DNA of 64,000 bases from Bacteroidota bacterium (GTDB taxonomy: Bacteria; Bacteroidota; Bacteroidia; Bacteroidales; JACABE01). The position numbers and the translations under genes are program-made. Numbering within the stretch: the stretch's first letter is position 1; every line of letters starts with the position of its first letter. Shown one piece after another: positions 39,734 to 49,330 of the stretch. The notes under the pieces were generated by a model. It saw only the letters and a program-made list of their open reading frames with translations, searched no databases and was not told the DNA's origin. The stretch lies in assembly GCA_026391675.1 (NCBI GenBank), contig JAPLDQ010000004.1:1-64000 (forward strand), given 5' to 3'.

Positions 39734-42700
39734 TTACCACATCACCATTTCCGGCAACTCATTTACATAAATAAGACATTTCTTTACATTTTTATATCCC
39801 ATATCTTCCATTGCAGCCTGATAATTTGCCAGTTGTTTGCGGTGGCTTTCTTCGGCCTTGCCGGTTTTATAATCAATAATAATACATTCGTTTTCTCTGA
39901 ACAGCAGGCGGTCAGGGCGAATGGTCTTGCCATTACTCAGCAGGATTTCAGCTTCGTTTTTGGCAGGAAAGGCATTTTCAAACAATTGTTTTATAGCATC
40001 GACCTGCCAGAGTTTATGTAAAAGTTTACTCAGGTTTTCTTTTTCTTTTTGATTGATTAATCCTTTGGTATATAATGTAATGCATTCTTTTTCAATTTCA
40101 TCAGCATTTTTAAGTTTTGATAAAATTAAATGGATAAAATTCCCAAACCGACGGCTGCCATCCGGATCATCGCTAAGCCAGTTATCGGGTGCAAGCCGGC
40201 TTACCCTGATACGCTGCTGCCAGTCAATGGAATAAAAATCCTTCATCATAAGCATATGGTCAGCTACTGTATCTGTAATAGCTTTATGCTGTTCTGTATT
40301 TCCGATAGAATAGCTGGTTTTACCTTCTTCCCATATTTGTATGTGTTGTAAATATTCCATAAACAGCTGAGGTAACGACAAAATATCAGAATTTGCTTTA
40401 GGCAGGGAAGTTGTAATGTATAATCGCTCCGACGGACGGGTTAAAGCCACATAGAGTAAATTAATCAAATCCAGTTTTGATTTTCCTTTTTCCTCATTCA
40501 ATTGTTCAGCATATTTTGTGCCTTCCAGTTCTTTGTTCATTCCAATCAATGCAGTTGGTAATGAATGAAAATCATCATCTTCCACATTAATCCACAATAC
40601 ATCTTTGGTGTTTCTTTGCTTTTCTTCAGCAAAAGGGAATATCACCACTTTAAATTCCAGCCCTTTGGATTTATGAACGGTCATAATACTTACAGCATTG
40701 CTTCCTGCAGGTGTTTTGAGGGATAGTTTTGCTTTTTGTTCTTCCCACCACATTAAAAAGTCAGGGATATTGGCAGTTTTCTTTATCGTGAAATTCAGCA
40801 TGCAATCCAGGAAAAACTGTATATAAGGATTACTGCTTTTATTCAGACTGAATATGCGGATCAGCGTTTCACAAAGTTCATACAAAGGCAGTTTTAACAG
40901 CTGCAGGGTGTTAAATTCTATTTGGTATTGCTGTAATAAATTTTCGAATTTTTTATTCAGGGATGTATCCTGCTGTATACTGTTCTTTAAAATATTCTGA
41001 AATGCATCTTCTTCAATGATACCAGATGTTATAAGATATTGAACCACTTGTGCTTTAGAAATCAGATCATTTGCATTTGAAAGTAATTTTAACAAGGCAA
41101 TCATCAGCCTGACCTGAGGTGATGAATTTAACAGCAGGGATTCACTGGAAATAACATCAATATGATTATCGGTTAAAAAGCAGGCTACTTTGTTGGCTTG
41201 TCTGTTATTCCGGCATAATATGGTGATATCGCTCCACTGGTAATCCGCTGCCAGTAAGTCATTTATTGTATTTAATATGCTTCCGAAGGTGCTTTTTTCA
41301 TATTGTTCCTTATCAGTAGTTTCAAAAAAATCAAACTGAATATAGCCTCCGTTGTTTTCTGCATTAAATTCCTGTTCGAGCTTATCGTAAATTATTTTTA
41401 AATTATCATTCAGTTTACTTGAGACAAAGCTGAAAAACTGATTGTTGAAATCTACAATTTCGGCTTTGGAACGGAAATTCTTTTTAAGTAAGCGGGGCTC
41501 GTAATTCCTTATCAGCGTTGCTTCTCTTTCGTTGATGATTTCGTTATCAGTCTTTTTGTAAACTTCAGGCAAATGAGCAAATTGTTCCACTTCGCCACCA
41601 CGGAAACGGTAAATGGCTTGTTTTCCATCACCAACTACCATATTGAAATTATTTTCGGCAAGTGAATTATCCAGTAAAGGCAATAGATTTTGCCATTGTA
41701 ATATAGATGTATCCTGGAATTCGTCAAGTAAAAAATGTTTGAACCGCTCGCCCAGGCGCTCATAAATAAATGGGATGGGCTCATTTACAACGATATCAGC
41801 AATCCGCTTATTGAACTCTGAAATGTGGATGATGTTTTCGTTATCCCGCATTTCATCCATTATTTTCTCTATTTCATTCAGCAAACCCAGTGAGTAAAGG
41901 TTTTTAAGTATGGCATTGCGTATGATATAGCTTTCATATTCAGTTTCCAGTAAGTGCATGATATTTTGATAGCCGGTAATCAGTGATGATTTAATGCTGT
42001 CAATTCTTGCTTTGTCATCATTGGTAGCTTTTCCTGATGTCCATTTATTTTCATCAATTGCTTTGCCAACATAAGAATTGGGCCGGGCAATAATTCCCTG
42101 CGAAAGCTTTTCGAAATATCTTCCAAAACCATTTTTTCCCTGAAAGAAGACCTCGTGAGAAATATTATTTTCCTTTATTTTCTGCCAGACTTCTGTGCCT
42201 GTTGCCTTAGCTCTATTTTCAAAGCTTTTTATTAATTGTAAGAGTTGATCTAAAATCTTTTTAAAATCAGTTAAAATGAAGCCTTTCAACTTTTCAATCT
42301 TCAGTTGACTATCTTCATCCAGTAATATTCCGGCATATTTCTTCAGTTCATTTTCGATATGCCAACTTTTATCATTATCAGCTTTTGAGCGGGCGAAATC
42401 AAAAAGGAAAGTCGTCAGTAATTCGTCATTACCCATCCTGTCGATAAGTAAATCAACAGCCTGCGAAATCAGGGTTTCTCCATCCATTTCAACATTGAAA
42501 TTAAGGGGTAAACGAAGGTCATGGGCAAACGTACGTACGATACGGTGTACAAAACTATCAATTGTCCCTACTGCAAAATTGCTGTAATGGTGCAGTATAA
42601 GTGTAAGCGTTAATGAGGCATTCTTCTGAATATCTGCTTCTTTGAGCCCTGTTTTTTCAATCAGATCATTTAATAAATGTTGTGTTGACAGTTTTTTGTC

Positions 42701-42904
42701 AGGTGAAAGTTCAGTAAAATCAGCAAGAAGCTTAAGGGTTTGTAATATCCTTTGCTTCATTTCAGCAGCTGCCTTATTGGTAAAAGTAATGGCCAGTATC
42801 GCTTTGAACTGATATGGATTAAGCAATACCAATCCAAGGTATTCTTTTACCAGAGTATAGGTTTTGCCGGAGCCGGCAGATGATTTATAGACAGAGAAAC
42901 TCAT
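39734..42904 (-). CDS. AddA/RecB-like UvrD helicase with PD-(D/E)XK nuclease domain
   Basis: 1056 aa superfamily 1 helicase-nuclease for double-strand break processing. Walker A SSAGSGKT (8-15), Walker B LLDEFQDTS, motif III GDGKQAIYRFRGGE, motif V/VI VSIMTVHKSKGLEF and LLYVALTRPSERLYI. The C-terminal nuclease reads TIRPDRLLFRENECIIIDYKTGK ... QLANYQAAM. The AddB partner, normally adjacent in Bacteroidota, is not in view: downstream is an unrelated lipoprotein. The final residues MVMW and the TAA are encoded inside a GGTGATGTGGTAATGCGATA repeat array. Confidence 0.93.
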   Translation of the reverse strand: MSFSVYKSSAGSGKTYTLVKEYLGLVLLNPYQFKAILAITFTNKAAAEMKQRILQTLKLLADFTELSPDKKLSTQHLLNDLIEKTGLKEADIQKNASLTLTLILHHYSNFAVGTIDSFVHRIVRTFAHDLRLPLNFNVEMDGETLISQAVDLLIDRMGNDELLTTFLFDFARSKADNDKSWHIENELKKYAGILLDEDSQLKIEKLKGFILTDFKKILDQLLQLIKSFENRAKATGTEVWQKIKENNISHEVFFQGKNGFGRYFEKLSQGIIARPNSYVGKAIDENKWTSGKATNDDKARIDSIKSSLITGYQNIMHLLETEYESYIIRNAILKNLYSLGLLNEIEKIMDEMRDNENIIHISEFNKRIADIVVNEPIPFIYERLGERFKHFLLDEFQDTSILQWQNLLPLLDNSLAENNFNMVVGDGKQAIYRFRGGEVEQFAHLPEVYKKTDNEIINEREATLIRNYEPRLLKKNFRSKAEIVDFNNQFFSFVSSKLNDNLKIIYDKLEQEFNAENNGGYIQFDFFETTDKEQYEKSTFGSILNTINDLLAADYQWSDITILCRNNRQANKVACFLTDNHIDVISSESLLLNSSPQVRLMIALLKLLSNANDLISKAQVVQYLITSGIIEEDAFQNILKNSIQQDTSLNKKFENLLQQYQIEFNTLQLLKLPLYELCETLIRIFSLNKSSNPYIQFFLDCMLNFTIKKTANIPDFLMWWEEQKAKLSLKTPAGSNAVSIMTVHKSKGLEFKVVIFPFAEEKQRNTKDVLWINVEDDDFHSLPTALIGMNKELEGTKYAEQLNEEKGKSKLDLINLLYVALTRPSERLYITTSLPKANSDILSLPQLFMEYLQHIQIWEEGKTSYSIGNTEQHKAITDTVADHMLMMKDFYSIDWQQRIRVSRLAPDNWLSDDPDGSRRFGNFIHLILSKLKNADEIEKECITLYTKGLINQKEKENLSKLLHKLWQVDAIKQLFENAFPAKNEAEILLSNGKTIRPDRLLFRENECIIIDYKTGKAEESHRKQLANYQAAMEDMGYKNVKKCLIYVNELPEMVMW

Positions 42905-42923
42905 TGTTTATATATATTATGTT

Positions 42924-43113
42924 TCGCTCCTGTGGAGCGATTTTCCAAAATTACAATTTTTCTACCAACTTCAAACTCCTAACGGAGTTTTATAATAATG
43001 TTTGCATACAACAAAATTAAATTAATTAATAGTTTTTAATTTTCAAGATTCCATGGGAAATAAATGTTGGTAGAAAATAAAAGAATAATTGTTTTTTTGC
43101 TCCGTTAGGAACG
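42924..43113. repeat. Hairpin module on the 3' side of the Y1 transposase gene
   Basis: TCGCTCC-TGT-GGAGCGA (42924-42940), TTTTCTACCAACTTC spacer, AAACTCC-TAAC-GGAGTTT (42973-42990), imperfect ATTCC-ATG-GGAAA (43048-43060), TGTTGGTAGAAAA spacer, and decayed GCTCC-GTTA-GGAACG (43099-43113). Outer hairpins and spacers are arranged as a large inverted repeat. Confidence 0.9.
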
Positions 43114-43131
43114 AGATGTTCTTATTGATTA

Positions 43132-43593
43132 TTAATAAAAAAAATCGAATAAATATTTTTCTTCATATTCAATTTCAAATTTCTCCAAAATATTTAAATA
43201 TTCTTCTTTAAAGTTAAGCTTTTTATGATGTTTTTCTTGATTTAAAATGTAATTGATAACATTATCTCTTTGTGAACGACTATAAGAGAATGCACCAAAT
43301 CCTTCCTGCCAGTTAAACTTAATTTCAGATAGTTTATTTTCATTAATATGTCTTGATGATTCAGATTTTATTTCTCTTACTAAATCTGATAAACTTGTTG
43401 ATGGTGAAAGACCAATTAATATATGAATATGGTCTGGCATTGCGTTTATTGCCAGAAGCTTCTGTTTTTGATTTGTAATTATTCCCGTTATGTATTTATG
43501 TAATTGTTCGCGGAAAGATTTGGTAATAAGTGCATTCCGATTTTTTACGGAAAAGATTAAATGGATTGTAATTTGTGTAAATGTATTGGGCAT
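43132..43593 (-). CDS. IS200/RAYT-like Y1 (HUH) transposase
   Basis: 153 aa, single-domain Y1 transposase. HUH metal motif H55-I-H57 in MPDHIHIL, catalytic Tyr115 in VINYILNQ with Gln119 four residues later (the third metal ligand spacing of IS608 TnpA). All catalytic residues are present and the frame is intact. There is no TnpB. The flanks carry repeated hairpins rather than a single left/right end pair, which is the arrangement of REP-associated transposases (RAYTs). It is AT-rich. Whether it moves itself or only the hairpin modules cannot be told from one locus. Confidence 0.93.
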   Translation of the reverse strand: MPNTFTQITIHLIFSVKNRNALITKSFREQLHKYITGIITNQKQKLLAINAMPDHIHILIGLSPSTSLSDLVREIKSESSRHINENKLSEIKFNWQEGFGAFSYSRSQRDNVINYILNQEKHHKKLNFKEEYLNILEKFEIEYEEKYLFDFFY

Positions 43594-43621
43594 TTTTAAA
43601 TAATAAATTGGTTACTATTTA

Positions 43622-44226
43622 TTGTCTCGCTCCAATGTAGCGAAATATCAGATTTTACCATTTTTCTATCAACATCAAACTCCTAACGGAGTTTTGATAA
43701 TAAATTGTTGATTTAACAAAACAAAATTAATAGTTTTTATTATAATATTTTAATGCCATATTTCATTAAAATGTATAAGTCAAATTTTCTATAAATACCT
43801 ATAGATTAATAGAATTTAGTAATAGTTTTTGTATCCATTTAAATAATATTTTTCTTTTTTTCTTAAAGATTCCATAGGAATCAAATGTTGGTATAAAATA
43901 GTATTGGACATTTTTAAATAATAAATTGGTTAATGTTTTTTGTCTCGCTCCTATGGAGCGAAATATCAGATTTTACCATTTTTCTACCAACATCAAACTC
44001 CTGACGGAGTTTTAATAATAAATTATATATTCAACAAAATAAAATTGTTTAACTTGCTAATTACCATTCTTCTATAATATCAAACTCTTCCGAAGTTTTT
44101 GTGATAATTTTTGTATTTAACAAAATTAAATTACTTAATTGCTTTTTTATTTTTGGATTCCATAGGAATCAAATGTTGGTAGAAAATAAAAGAATAATTG
44201 TTTTTCGCTCCGTTAGGAGCGAGACC
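43622..44226. repeat. Hairpin modules on the 5' side of the Y1 transposase gene
   Basis: Decayed CGCTCC-AAT-GTAGCG (43629-43642), AAACTCC-TAAC-GGAGTTT (43677-43694), GATTCC-ATA-GGAATC (43868-43882) with TGTTGGTATAAAA after it, then a full module: TCGCTCC-TAT-GGAGCGA (43945-43961), AAACTCC-TGAC-GGAGTTT (43995-44012), GATTCC-ATA-GGAATC (44156-44170), TGTTGGTAGAAAA, TCGCTCC-GTTA-GGAGCGA (44205-44222). The two parts look like tandem module copies, the first with internal decay; no gene is present. Confidence 0.92.
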
Positions 44227-44246
44227 TATTTTAAATTCAATTCTTT

Positions 44247-44597
44247 TTAGATTTTAATACCAAATTTTTTTAAGATGTAAAGCATTAAAAAATAAAATAT
44301 TACCATCATTACTGCAGCAATTGTCATTGACAGGTAAAACTGAATATTTTTCTTTAATAAATAGGGGAATAATAAAAAGAAACTCAGTGATGGGATTACC
44401 AGCCAGAAAATTCCGGTAGATAAATCAGCAATTTTTGAAATATCCTTGGTTTCGATATATAGCCATATAAATGCCAAAAAAGATATTAATGGAATGGATG
44501 CTAATATACTGCCCATTAAACTGCTACGCTTGGATATCTCAGAAATAGCGACGATAATAATAGATGAAGTAATAACTTTGATGAAATAATACAACAT
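44247..44597 (-). CDS. DUF3147 family membrane protein
   Basis: 116 aa with four hydrophobic segments. GSILASIPLISFLAFIWLYI, ISKIADLSTGIFWLVIPSLS and FFLLFPYLLKKNI match DUF3147. Inner-membrane, function unknown. Monocistronic, divergent from dnaK; its start is about 70 nt from the palindrome upstream of dnaK. Confidence 0.88.
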   Translation of the reverse strand: MLYYFIKVITSSIIIVAISEISKRSSLMGSILASIPLISFLAFIWLYIETKDISKIADLSTGIFWLVIPSLSFFLLFPYLLKKNIQFYLSMTIAAVMMVIFYFLMLYILKKFGIKI

Positions 44598-44665
44598 ATT
44601 CTTAAATTTTTATTGTAAAAGTAGTCAGAAAAAGGAAATGCAATGTAATTTTTTTATAAAATTAG

Positions 44666-44693
44666 CTGACATTTTGTCATTAAATCTGACATT
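44666..44693 (+). promoter_or_regulatory. Palindrome TGACATTTTGTCA plus second half-site upstream of dnaK
   Basis: TGACA-TTT-TGTCA (44667-44679) is a perfect inverted repeat; CTGACATT recurs at 44686-44693, exactly 20 nt (two helical turns) after its first copy at 44666-44673. Position, 54-67 nt upstream of the -24 element, fits an activator site of a sigma-54 enhancer-binding protein. It could alternatively be an operator. Confidence 0.55.
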
Positions 44694-44732
44694 GAAATAG
44701 GTTTTATATTATTATTATGCCAAAATTTAAAA

Positions 44733-44748
44733 TGGCACGGCTATTGAT
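44733..44748 (+). promoter_or_regulatory. Sigma-54-like -24/-12 promoter of dnaK
   Basis: TGGCACG-GCTA-TTGAT against consensus TGGCACG-N4-TTGCW: the -24 half is perfect, the -12 half differs in one base (GA for GC). Spacing is exact. Transcription would start near 44759, giving a 50-nt leader. No TANNTTTG box occurs between here and the ATG. Confidence 0.6.
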
Positions 44749-44808
44749 AATTGGATTTCGTGATTTTCAGAAAAAATTAATTAATAACATACAAAATACA
44801 TTCAGAAA

Positions 44809-46716
44809 ATGGGAAAAATTATAGGCATAGATTTAGGAACAACTAATTCATGCGTAGCAGTAATGGAAGGCAACGAACCGGTTGTTATTCCAAACAGCGA
44901 AGGAAGAAGAACAACTCCTTCAATCGTTGGATTTACAGAAAACGGAGAGCGTAAAGTTGGAGATCCTGCTAAACGTCAGGCCATTACCAATCCAAAAAAG
45001 ACAATCTTTTCTATCAAGCGTTTTATGGGCGAAACATACGATCAGGTTTTAAAGGAAGTTAAAAGAGTACCTTATGATGTAATCAAAGGTGATAATAATA
45101 CTCCACGAGTAAAAATAGATGACAGATTGTATTCAGCTCAGGAAATTTCAGCTATCGTTTTACAAAAAATGAAAAAAACAGCTGAAGATTATTTAGGACA
45201 GGAAGTTACAGAAGCAGTTATTACAGTTCCTGCTTATTTCAGCGATTCACAACGTCAGGCAACCAAAGAAGCCGGTGAAATTGCAGGCTTAACTGTAAAA
45301 AGAATTATTAATGAGCCTACTGCTGCGGCATTGGCTTATGGCCTGGATAAAAAGCACAAGGATATCAAGGTTGCTGTATTCGATTTAGGTGGTGGAACCT
45401 TTGATATATCTATACTTGAATTGGGTGAAGGTGTTTTTGAAGTTAAATCTACCAATGGTAATACCCATTTAGGTGGTGATGACTTTGACCATAGTATTAT
45501 TGACTGGTTGGCAGAAGAATTTCTGAAAGACGAAAATATTGATTTACGTAAAGATGCGATGGCATTACAACGTTTAAAAGAAGCCGCTGAAAAAGCAAAA
45601 ATCGAATTGTCAAGTTCAGCTTCTACTGAAATTAACCTGCCATATATTATGCCGGTTGATGGTATTCCAAAGCATTTGGTTCGTACACTTTCAAGATCTA
45701 AGTTTGAACAACTGAATGATAAATTAATACAGGCTTGTATTGAACCATGTAAAAAGGCTTTAAAAGATGCTAATTTAACAACTTCTGATATTAATGAAGT
45801 AATATTGGTAGGTGGTTCAACACGTATTCCTGCAATTCAAAAACTGGTAGAAGACTTTTTCGGTAAAACCCCTTCAAAAGGTGTTAATCCTGATGAAGTT
45901 GTAGCAATTGGTGCTGCTATCCAGGGTGGTGTTTTAACAGGTGAAGTAAAAGATGTATTGTTACTGGATGTTACACCTTTATCATTAGGTATAGAAACTT
46001 TAGGCGGAGTTATGACCAAATTGATTGAGTCAAATACAACCATACCAACTAAAAAATCAGAAACTTTCTCTACTGCTGCAGATAATCAGACATCAGTTGA
46101 AATACATGTTTTGCAGGGTGAAAGACCAATGGCTGTGAATAATAAAAGCATAGGCCGTTTCCATTTGGATGGAATTCCATCTGCTCCAAGAGGTATTCCT
46201 CAGATTGAAGTTAGTTTTGATATTGATGCCAATGGTATAATGCATGTTGCTGCTAAAGACAAAGCTACAGGTAAATCTCAGCAAATACGTATTGAAGCCT
46301 CTTCCGGCTTAAGTGATGAAGAGATTAAAAAAATGAGAGCAGAAGCTGAAGCCAATGCTGAAACCGATAGAAAAGCCAAGGAAGAAATCGACAAATTAAA
46401 TGCTGCTGACGGACTCGTTTTCCAGACTGAAAAACAAATGAAAGAGTTTGGCGATAAAATTCCTGCTGAAAAAAAAGGCAATATCGAAACTGCATTGAAT
46501 GAGTTGAAAGAAGCACATAAAAACAAGGATATTCCTGCAATTGATATTGCTATGGAAAAACTCAACACGGCCTGGAATGCTGCCAGCGAAGAAATGTACA
46601 AAGCTACACAGGATACACAGCAACAAGCTCCAAATTCAGACGCACAACAAGGCAACACCAGTGAAAAAGGAAAAGATGCTGAAGTAACGGATGTTGACTT
46701 TGAAGAAGTGAAATAA
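44809..46716 (+). CDS. dnaK: Chaperone DnaK (Hsp70)
   Basis: 635 aa, normal length. [16 protein letters not shown] (5-20) phosphate loop 1, [65 protein letters not shown], and a lid ending in Gln-rich linker and the EEVK-type tail ([10 protein letters not shown]). GrpE and DnaJ are not adjacent. The upstream region has a sigma-54-like promoter and a palindrome, unlike the HrcA/CIRCE arrangement of many other bacteria; no CIRCE element is visible. An intrinsic terminator follows. Confidence 0.99.
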   Translation: MGKIIGIDLGTTNSCVAVMEGNEPVVIPNSEGRRTTPSIVGFTENGERKVGDPAKRQAITNPKKTIFSIKRFMGETYDQVLKEVKRVPYDVIKGDNNTPRVKIDDRLYSAQEISAIVLQKMKKTAEDYLGQEVTEAVITVPAYFSDSQRQATKEAGEIAGLTVKRIINEPTAAALAYGLDKKHKDIKVAVFDLGGGTFDISILELGEGVFEVKSTNGNTHLGGDDFDHSIIDWLAEEFLKDENIDLRKDAMALQRLKEAAEKAKIELSSSASTEINLPYIMPVDGIPKHLVRTLSRSKFEQLNDKLIQACIEPCKKALKDANLTTSDINEVILVGGSTRIPAIQKLVEDFFGKTPSKGVNPDEVVAIGAAIQGGVLTGEVKDVLLLDVTPLSLGIETLGGVMTKLIESNTTIPTKKSETFSTAADNQTSVEIHVLQGERPMAVNNKSIGRFHLDGIPSAPRGIPQIEVSFDIDANGIMHVAAKDKATGKSQQIRIEASSGLSDEEIKKMRAEAEANAETDRKAKEEIDKLNAADGLVFQTEKQMKEFGDKIPAEKKGNIETALNELKEAHKNKDIPAIDIAMEKLNTAWNAASEEMYKATQDTQQQAPNSDAQQGNTSEKGKDAEVTDVDFEEVK

Positions 46717-46746
46717 GAAGCTGAAAAGTATAATTCACATAAATAC

Positions 46747-46787
46747 AAAAGGCTGTTAATAAAATATTGACAGCCTTTTATTTTTTT
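46747..46787 (+). terminator. Terminator after dnaK
   Basis: AAAAGGCTGT and ACAGCCTTTT pair around TAATAAAATATTG; followed by ATTTTTTTAA. Located 31 nt after the stop. Confidence 0.85.
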
Positions 46788-46878
46788 AATAAAATCAAAG
46801 GATTGATATCAGTATTCCAATGCTGATAACTTAAAATAAAATTAACGTTAAAAAATATTTTTTCATTGATTTTATACG

Positions 46879-46886
46879 TAGATTTG
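46879..46886 (+). promoter_or_regulatory. -7 box TAGATTTG upstream of T9SS protein
   Basis: Perfect TANNTTTG, 54 nt before the ATG. The expected -33 position is T-rich (ATTTTTTC) without TTG, so moderate support. Confidence 0.5.
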
Positions 46887-46940
46887 TAAAAAATTTGCCT
46901 TTTAAAAATATAATCTTAAATCATAATTAATTTAAACATC

Positions 46941-49178
46941 ATGAAAAAAACAATTACATTCTTTGCGTCACTTTTAGTAGTGATTTTAATGGGTATGACT
47001 TTAAATGCCCAGGTATTACTTAATGAACATTTTAATTACCCTGTTGGAGATACTTTATCAGGACATGGATGGGTAACTCATAGTGGTCTTGGTTCAAATA
47101 CTATTCCTATTGTTTCCGGAAATTTATCTTATACAGGATATCCTTCTCCAAGCGGGCAAATGATAAAAATGCTAACATCAGGACAAGATGTAAATAAGGT
47201 TTTTGGGCCTAAAACCTCAAATGTTGTATATGCTGCATTTCTTGTAAAAGTTATTTCTTCAACAACCGGAGGCGATTATTTTGCACATTTTATGAAAGCA
47301 GGAACTACTACTACATTATTTGCTAGAGTTTTTGTAAAACAAGATGCTTTAAATACTTCAAAAGTTCTTTTTGGTGTAGGTAAAGCAACAAATGCAACAA
47401 GTACCGCTACTGTTTATGCTACTACTTCAATTGATACCAGTCTTACTCATTTAATTGTATTAAAATATACTGCAAATTCTGCTACTACTACAGATGATGT
47501 TGTAAGTTTATTTATTGACCCTACTGTTACTGGTGTTGAAGGTACACCAAGTTTGACAGCAACTGATGTAGCTACAGATTATGATTCAACATACATGGCA
47601 TTTGCTTTCCGTCAAGGTACTTCAACATCTGCTCCTGTTCTTAATATTGACGAAGTAAGAGTTGCATCAACATGGGCTGATGCTGTCGGTTTTGGTGCTG
47701 TTGTTACTGCTCCTGTTGTAACTACCGGAATTACTACCGGTTTAACATCTACTTCTGCTATTTGTGCTGGTAATGTAATTTCTGATGGTGGCGGAGTTAT
47801 CTCAGCAAGAGGTATTTGCTATGGTGCTGTTATTAATCCTGATATTACAGGTACAAAAGTTGTTGTAACCGGAACTACCGGCGCATTTACAGGAAATATT
47901 TCTGGTTTAACTGCAGGAAATACATACCATTACAGAGCTTATGCTACAAATTCTGCAGGTACATCATATGGAGCAGATACTACATTTATTACACCTACAA
48001 CTGCAGTTGCTCCTGTAGTAACAACAGCTACTGCATCCAATATACTTTCAACTACTGCTACAGTTGGTGGTGAAGTTATTAATGACGGAGGTTCTGCAAT
48101 TACGTTGAGAGGGATTTGCTATGGAACAGCATTAAATCCTGATACTACAACAAAAGTTGTTGTAACAGGTACTACAGGCGTATTTTCCGGTAATTTAACC
48201 GGTTTAACAGCTTCTACTTTATATCATGCAAGAGCATTTGCAAAGAATGCCATTGGATTAAGCTATGGTGCTGATATTACTTTTACAACTCAGGTTGCCG
48301 GCATACCATGTGCAAATATCGCAGCCTTACGCTTAAAAACTGCTGATAATTCAACTGTATATGAATTAACTGCAGAAGTTTTATTAAGTTGTAAAGTTGC
48401 CAGCCGTAACCAGAAATATGTACAGGATGCAAGCGGTGCTATTTTAATTGATGATGCTGGCTTAATTATTACAACAACTTATAATGTTGGTGATGGAATT
48501 ACTGGTATAAAAGGAAAATTGGAAAATTATTATGGCTTATTGGAATTTCATCCTGTTGTTAATACAGCTGCTGCAACTTCAACAGGGAATACAATTACAC
48601 CTGTTACCGTTACTGCTTTAAATCTGCAAGATACAGTTTTTATGTATCAGCATCAATCCAAATTAATTAAACTTGTCAGTCTTTCTTTTACTGATGCCAA
48701 TGGAACCATGAAATTTGGAACCGGTAAAAAATTCAGAATGTCACAAACAACAACTACTGACTCATTATTCTATTGTAATTTTTATGATGCAGATTATACA
48801 GCTACAGCAACAGCTATGGTAGTTCCATCTGGGACAGGTGATGTTACAGGTATTGCTGTTTGGAGTAAATCGCATTGTTATATTACTGCAAGAAATAAAT
48901 ATGATGTAAGTTTACTTGTTGGTGTTAATGATGTTCAGGCTGATAAAATTGGTATTTATCCTAATCCAAGCAATGGTAAATTTACTGTTAATGTTGAAAA
49001 TGCAAGCAATGGTGAAATTAAAATATATTCTTTGGTTGGAAGTTTGATTTATACACAGCAAATAAATAAGGCAAACAACGAATTAGATTTAAGCTCTTAT
49101 GGTAAAGGACTTTATTTTGTTCAGTTTACAGATGCAAAATCCGGTAAATCATGGACAGAAAAGCTGATTGTAAAATAA
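46941..49178 (+). CDS. Large secreted protein with Fn3-like repeats and T9SS type A domain
   Basis: 745 aa. Signal peptide MKKTITFFASLLVVILMGMT-LNAQ. Residues about 25-250 form a beta-sandwich (LLNEHFNYPVGDTLSGHGW start, typical of T9SS surface proteins). About 255-350 and 355-450 are two fibronectin-III-like repeats of nearly the same sequence (LTSTSAICAG..ISDGGG..RGICYG..NPD and LSTTATVGGE..NDGGS..RGICYG..NPD). About 455-645 has an OB-like or DUF5689-type domain (KYVQDASGAILIDDAGLII). The end, IGIYPNPSNGKFTVNVEN ... GKGLYFVQFTDAKSG.KLIVK, is the type A sorting signal. Likely cell-surface adhesin or enzyme accessory. Composition is extremely Thr/Ala rich. Confidence 0.92.
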   Translation: MKKTITFFASLLVVILMGMTLNAQVLLNEHFNYPVGDTLSGHGWVTHSGLGSNTIPIVSGNLSYTGYPSPSGQMIKMLTSGQDVNKVFGPKTSNVVYAAFLVKVISSTTGGDYFAHFMKAGTTTTLFARVFVKQDALNTSKVLFGVGKATNATSTATVYATTSIDTSLTHLIVLKYTANSATTTDDVVSLFIDPTVTGVEGTPSLTATDVATDYDSTYMAFAFRQGTSTSAPVLNIDEVRVASTWADAVGFGAVVTAPVVTTGITTGLTSTSAICAGNVISDGGGVISARGICYGAVINPDITGTKVVVTGTTGAFTGNISGLTAGNTYHYRAYATNSAGTSYGADTTFITPTTAVAPVVTTATASNILSTTATVGGEVINDGGSAITLRGICYGTALNPDTTTKVVVTGTTGVFSGNLTGLTASTLYHARAFAKNAIGLSYGADITFTTQVAGIPCANIAALRLKTADNSTVYELTAEVLLSCKVASRNQKYVQDASGAILIDDAGLIITTTYNVGDGITGIKGKLENYYGLLEFHPVVNTAAATSTGNTITPVTVTALNLQDTVFMYQHQSKLIKLVSLSFTDANGTMKFGTGKKFRMSQTTTTDSLFYCNFYDADYTATATAMVVPSGTGDVTGIAVWSKSHCYITARNKYDVSLLVGVNDVQADKIGIYPNPSNGKFTVNVENASNGEIKIYSLVGSLIYTQQINKANNELDLSSYGKGLYFVQFTDAKSGKSWTEKLIVK

Positions 49179-49203
49179 ATTACTAATAAAGTATTATTAT
49201 TAA

Positions 49204-49235
49204 AAGAAGCATCATTAATGATGCTTCTTTTTTTA
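49204..49235 (+). terminator. Terminator after the T9SS protein gene
   Basis: AGAAGCATCAT and ATGATGCTTCT form a perfect 11-bp stem around TA, followed by TTTTTTTATA. Confidence 0.92.
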
Positions 49236-49330
49236 TATAGCAGTGGATTAAGTGTTTCAAAGAAATATTTTATTAAATTATAAACCATTCAGCTTGTTAA
49301 TACTTGCTTGATTTCTGTTAACATCCAATT

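Noticed and set aside
46278-46748. 156-aa minus-strand frame opposite dnaK
   Set aside because: Antisense shadow of the alanine/serine-rich DnaK lid; a known artefact.
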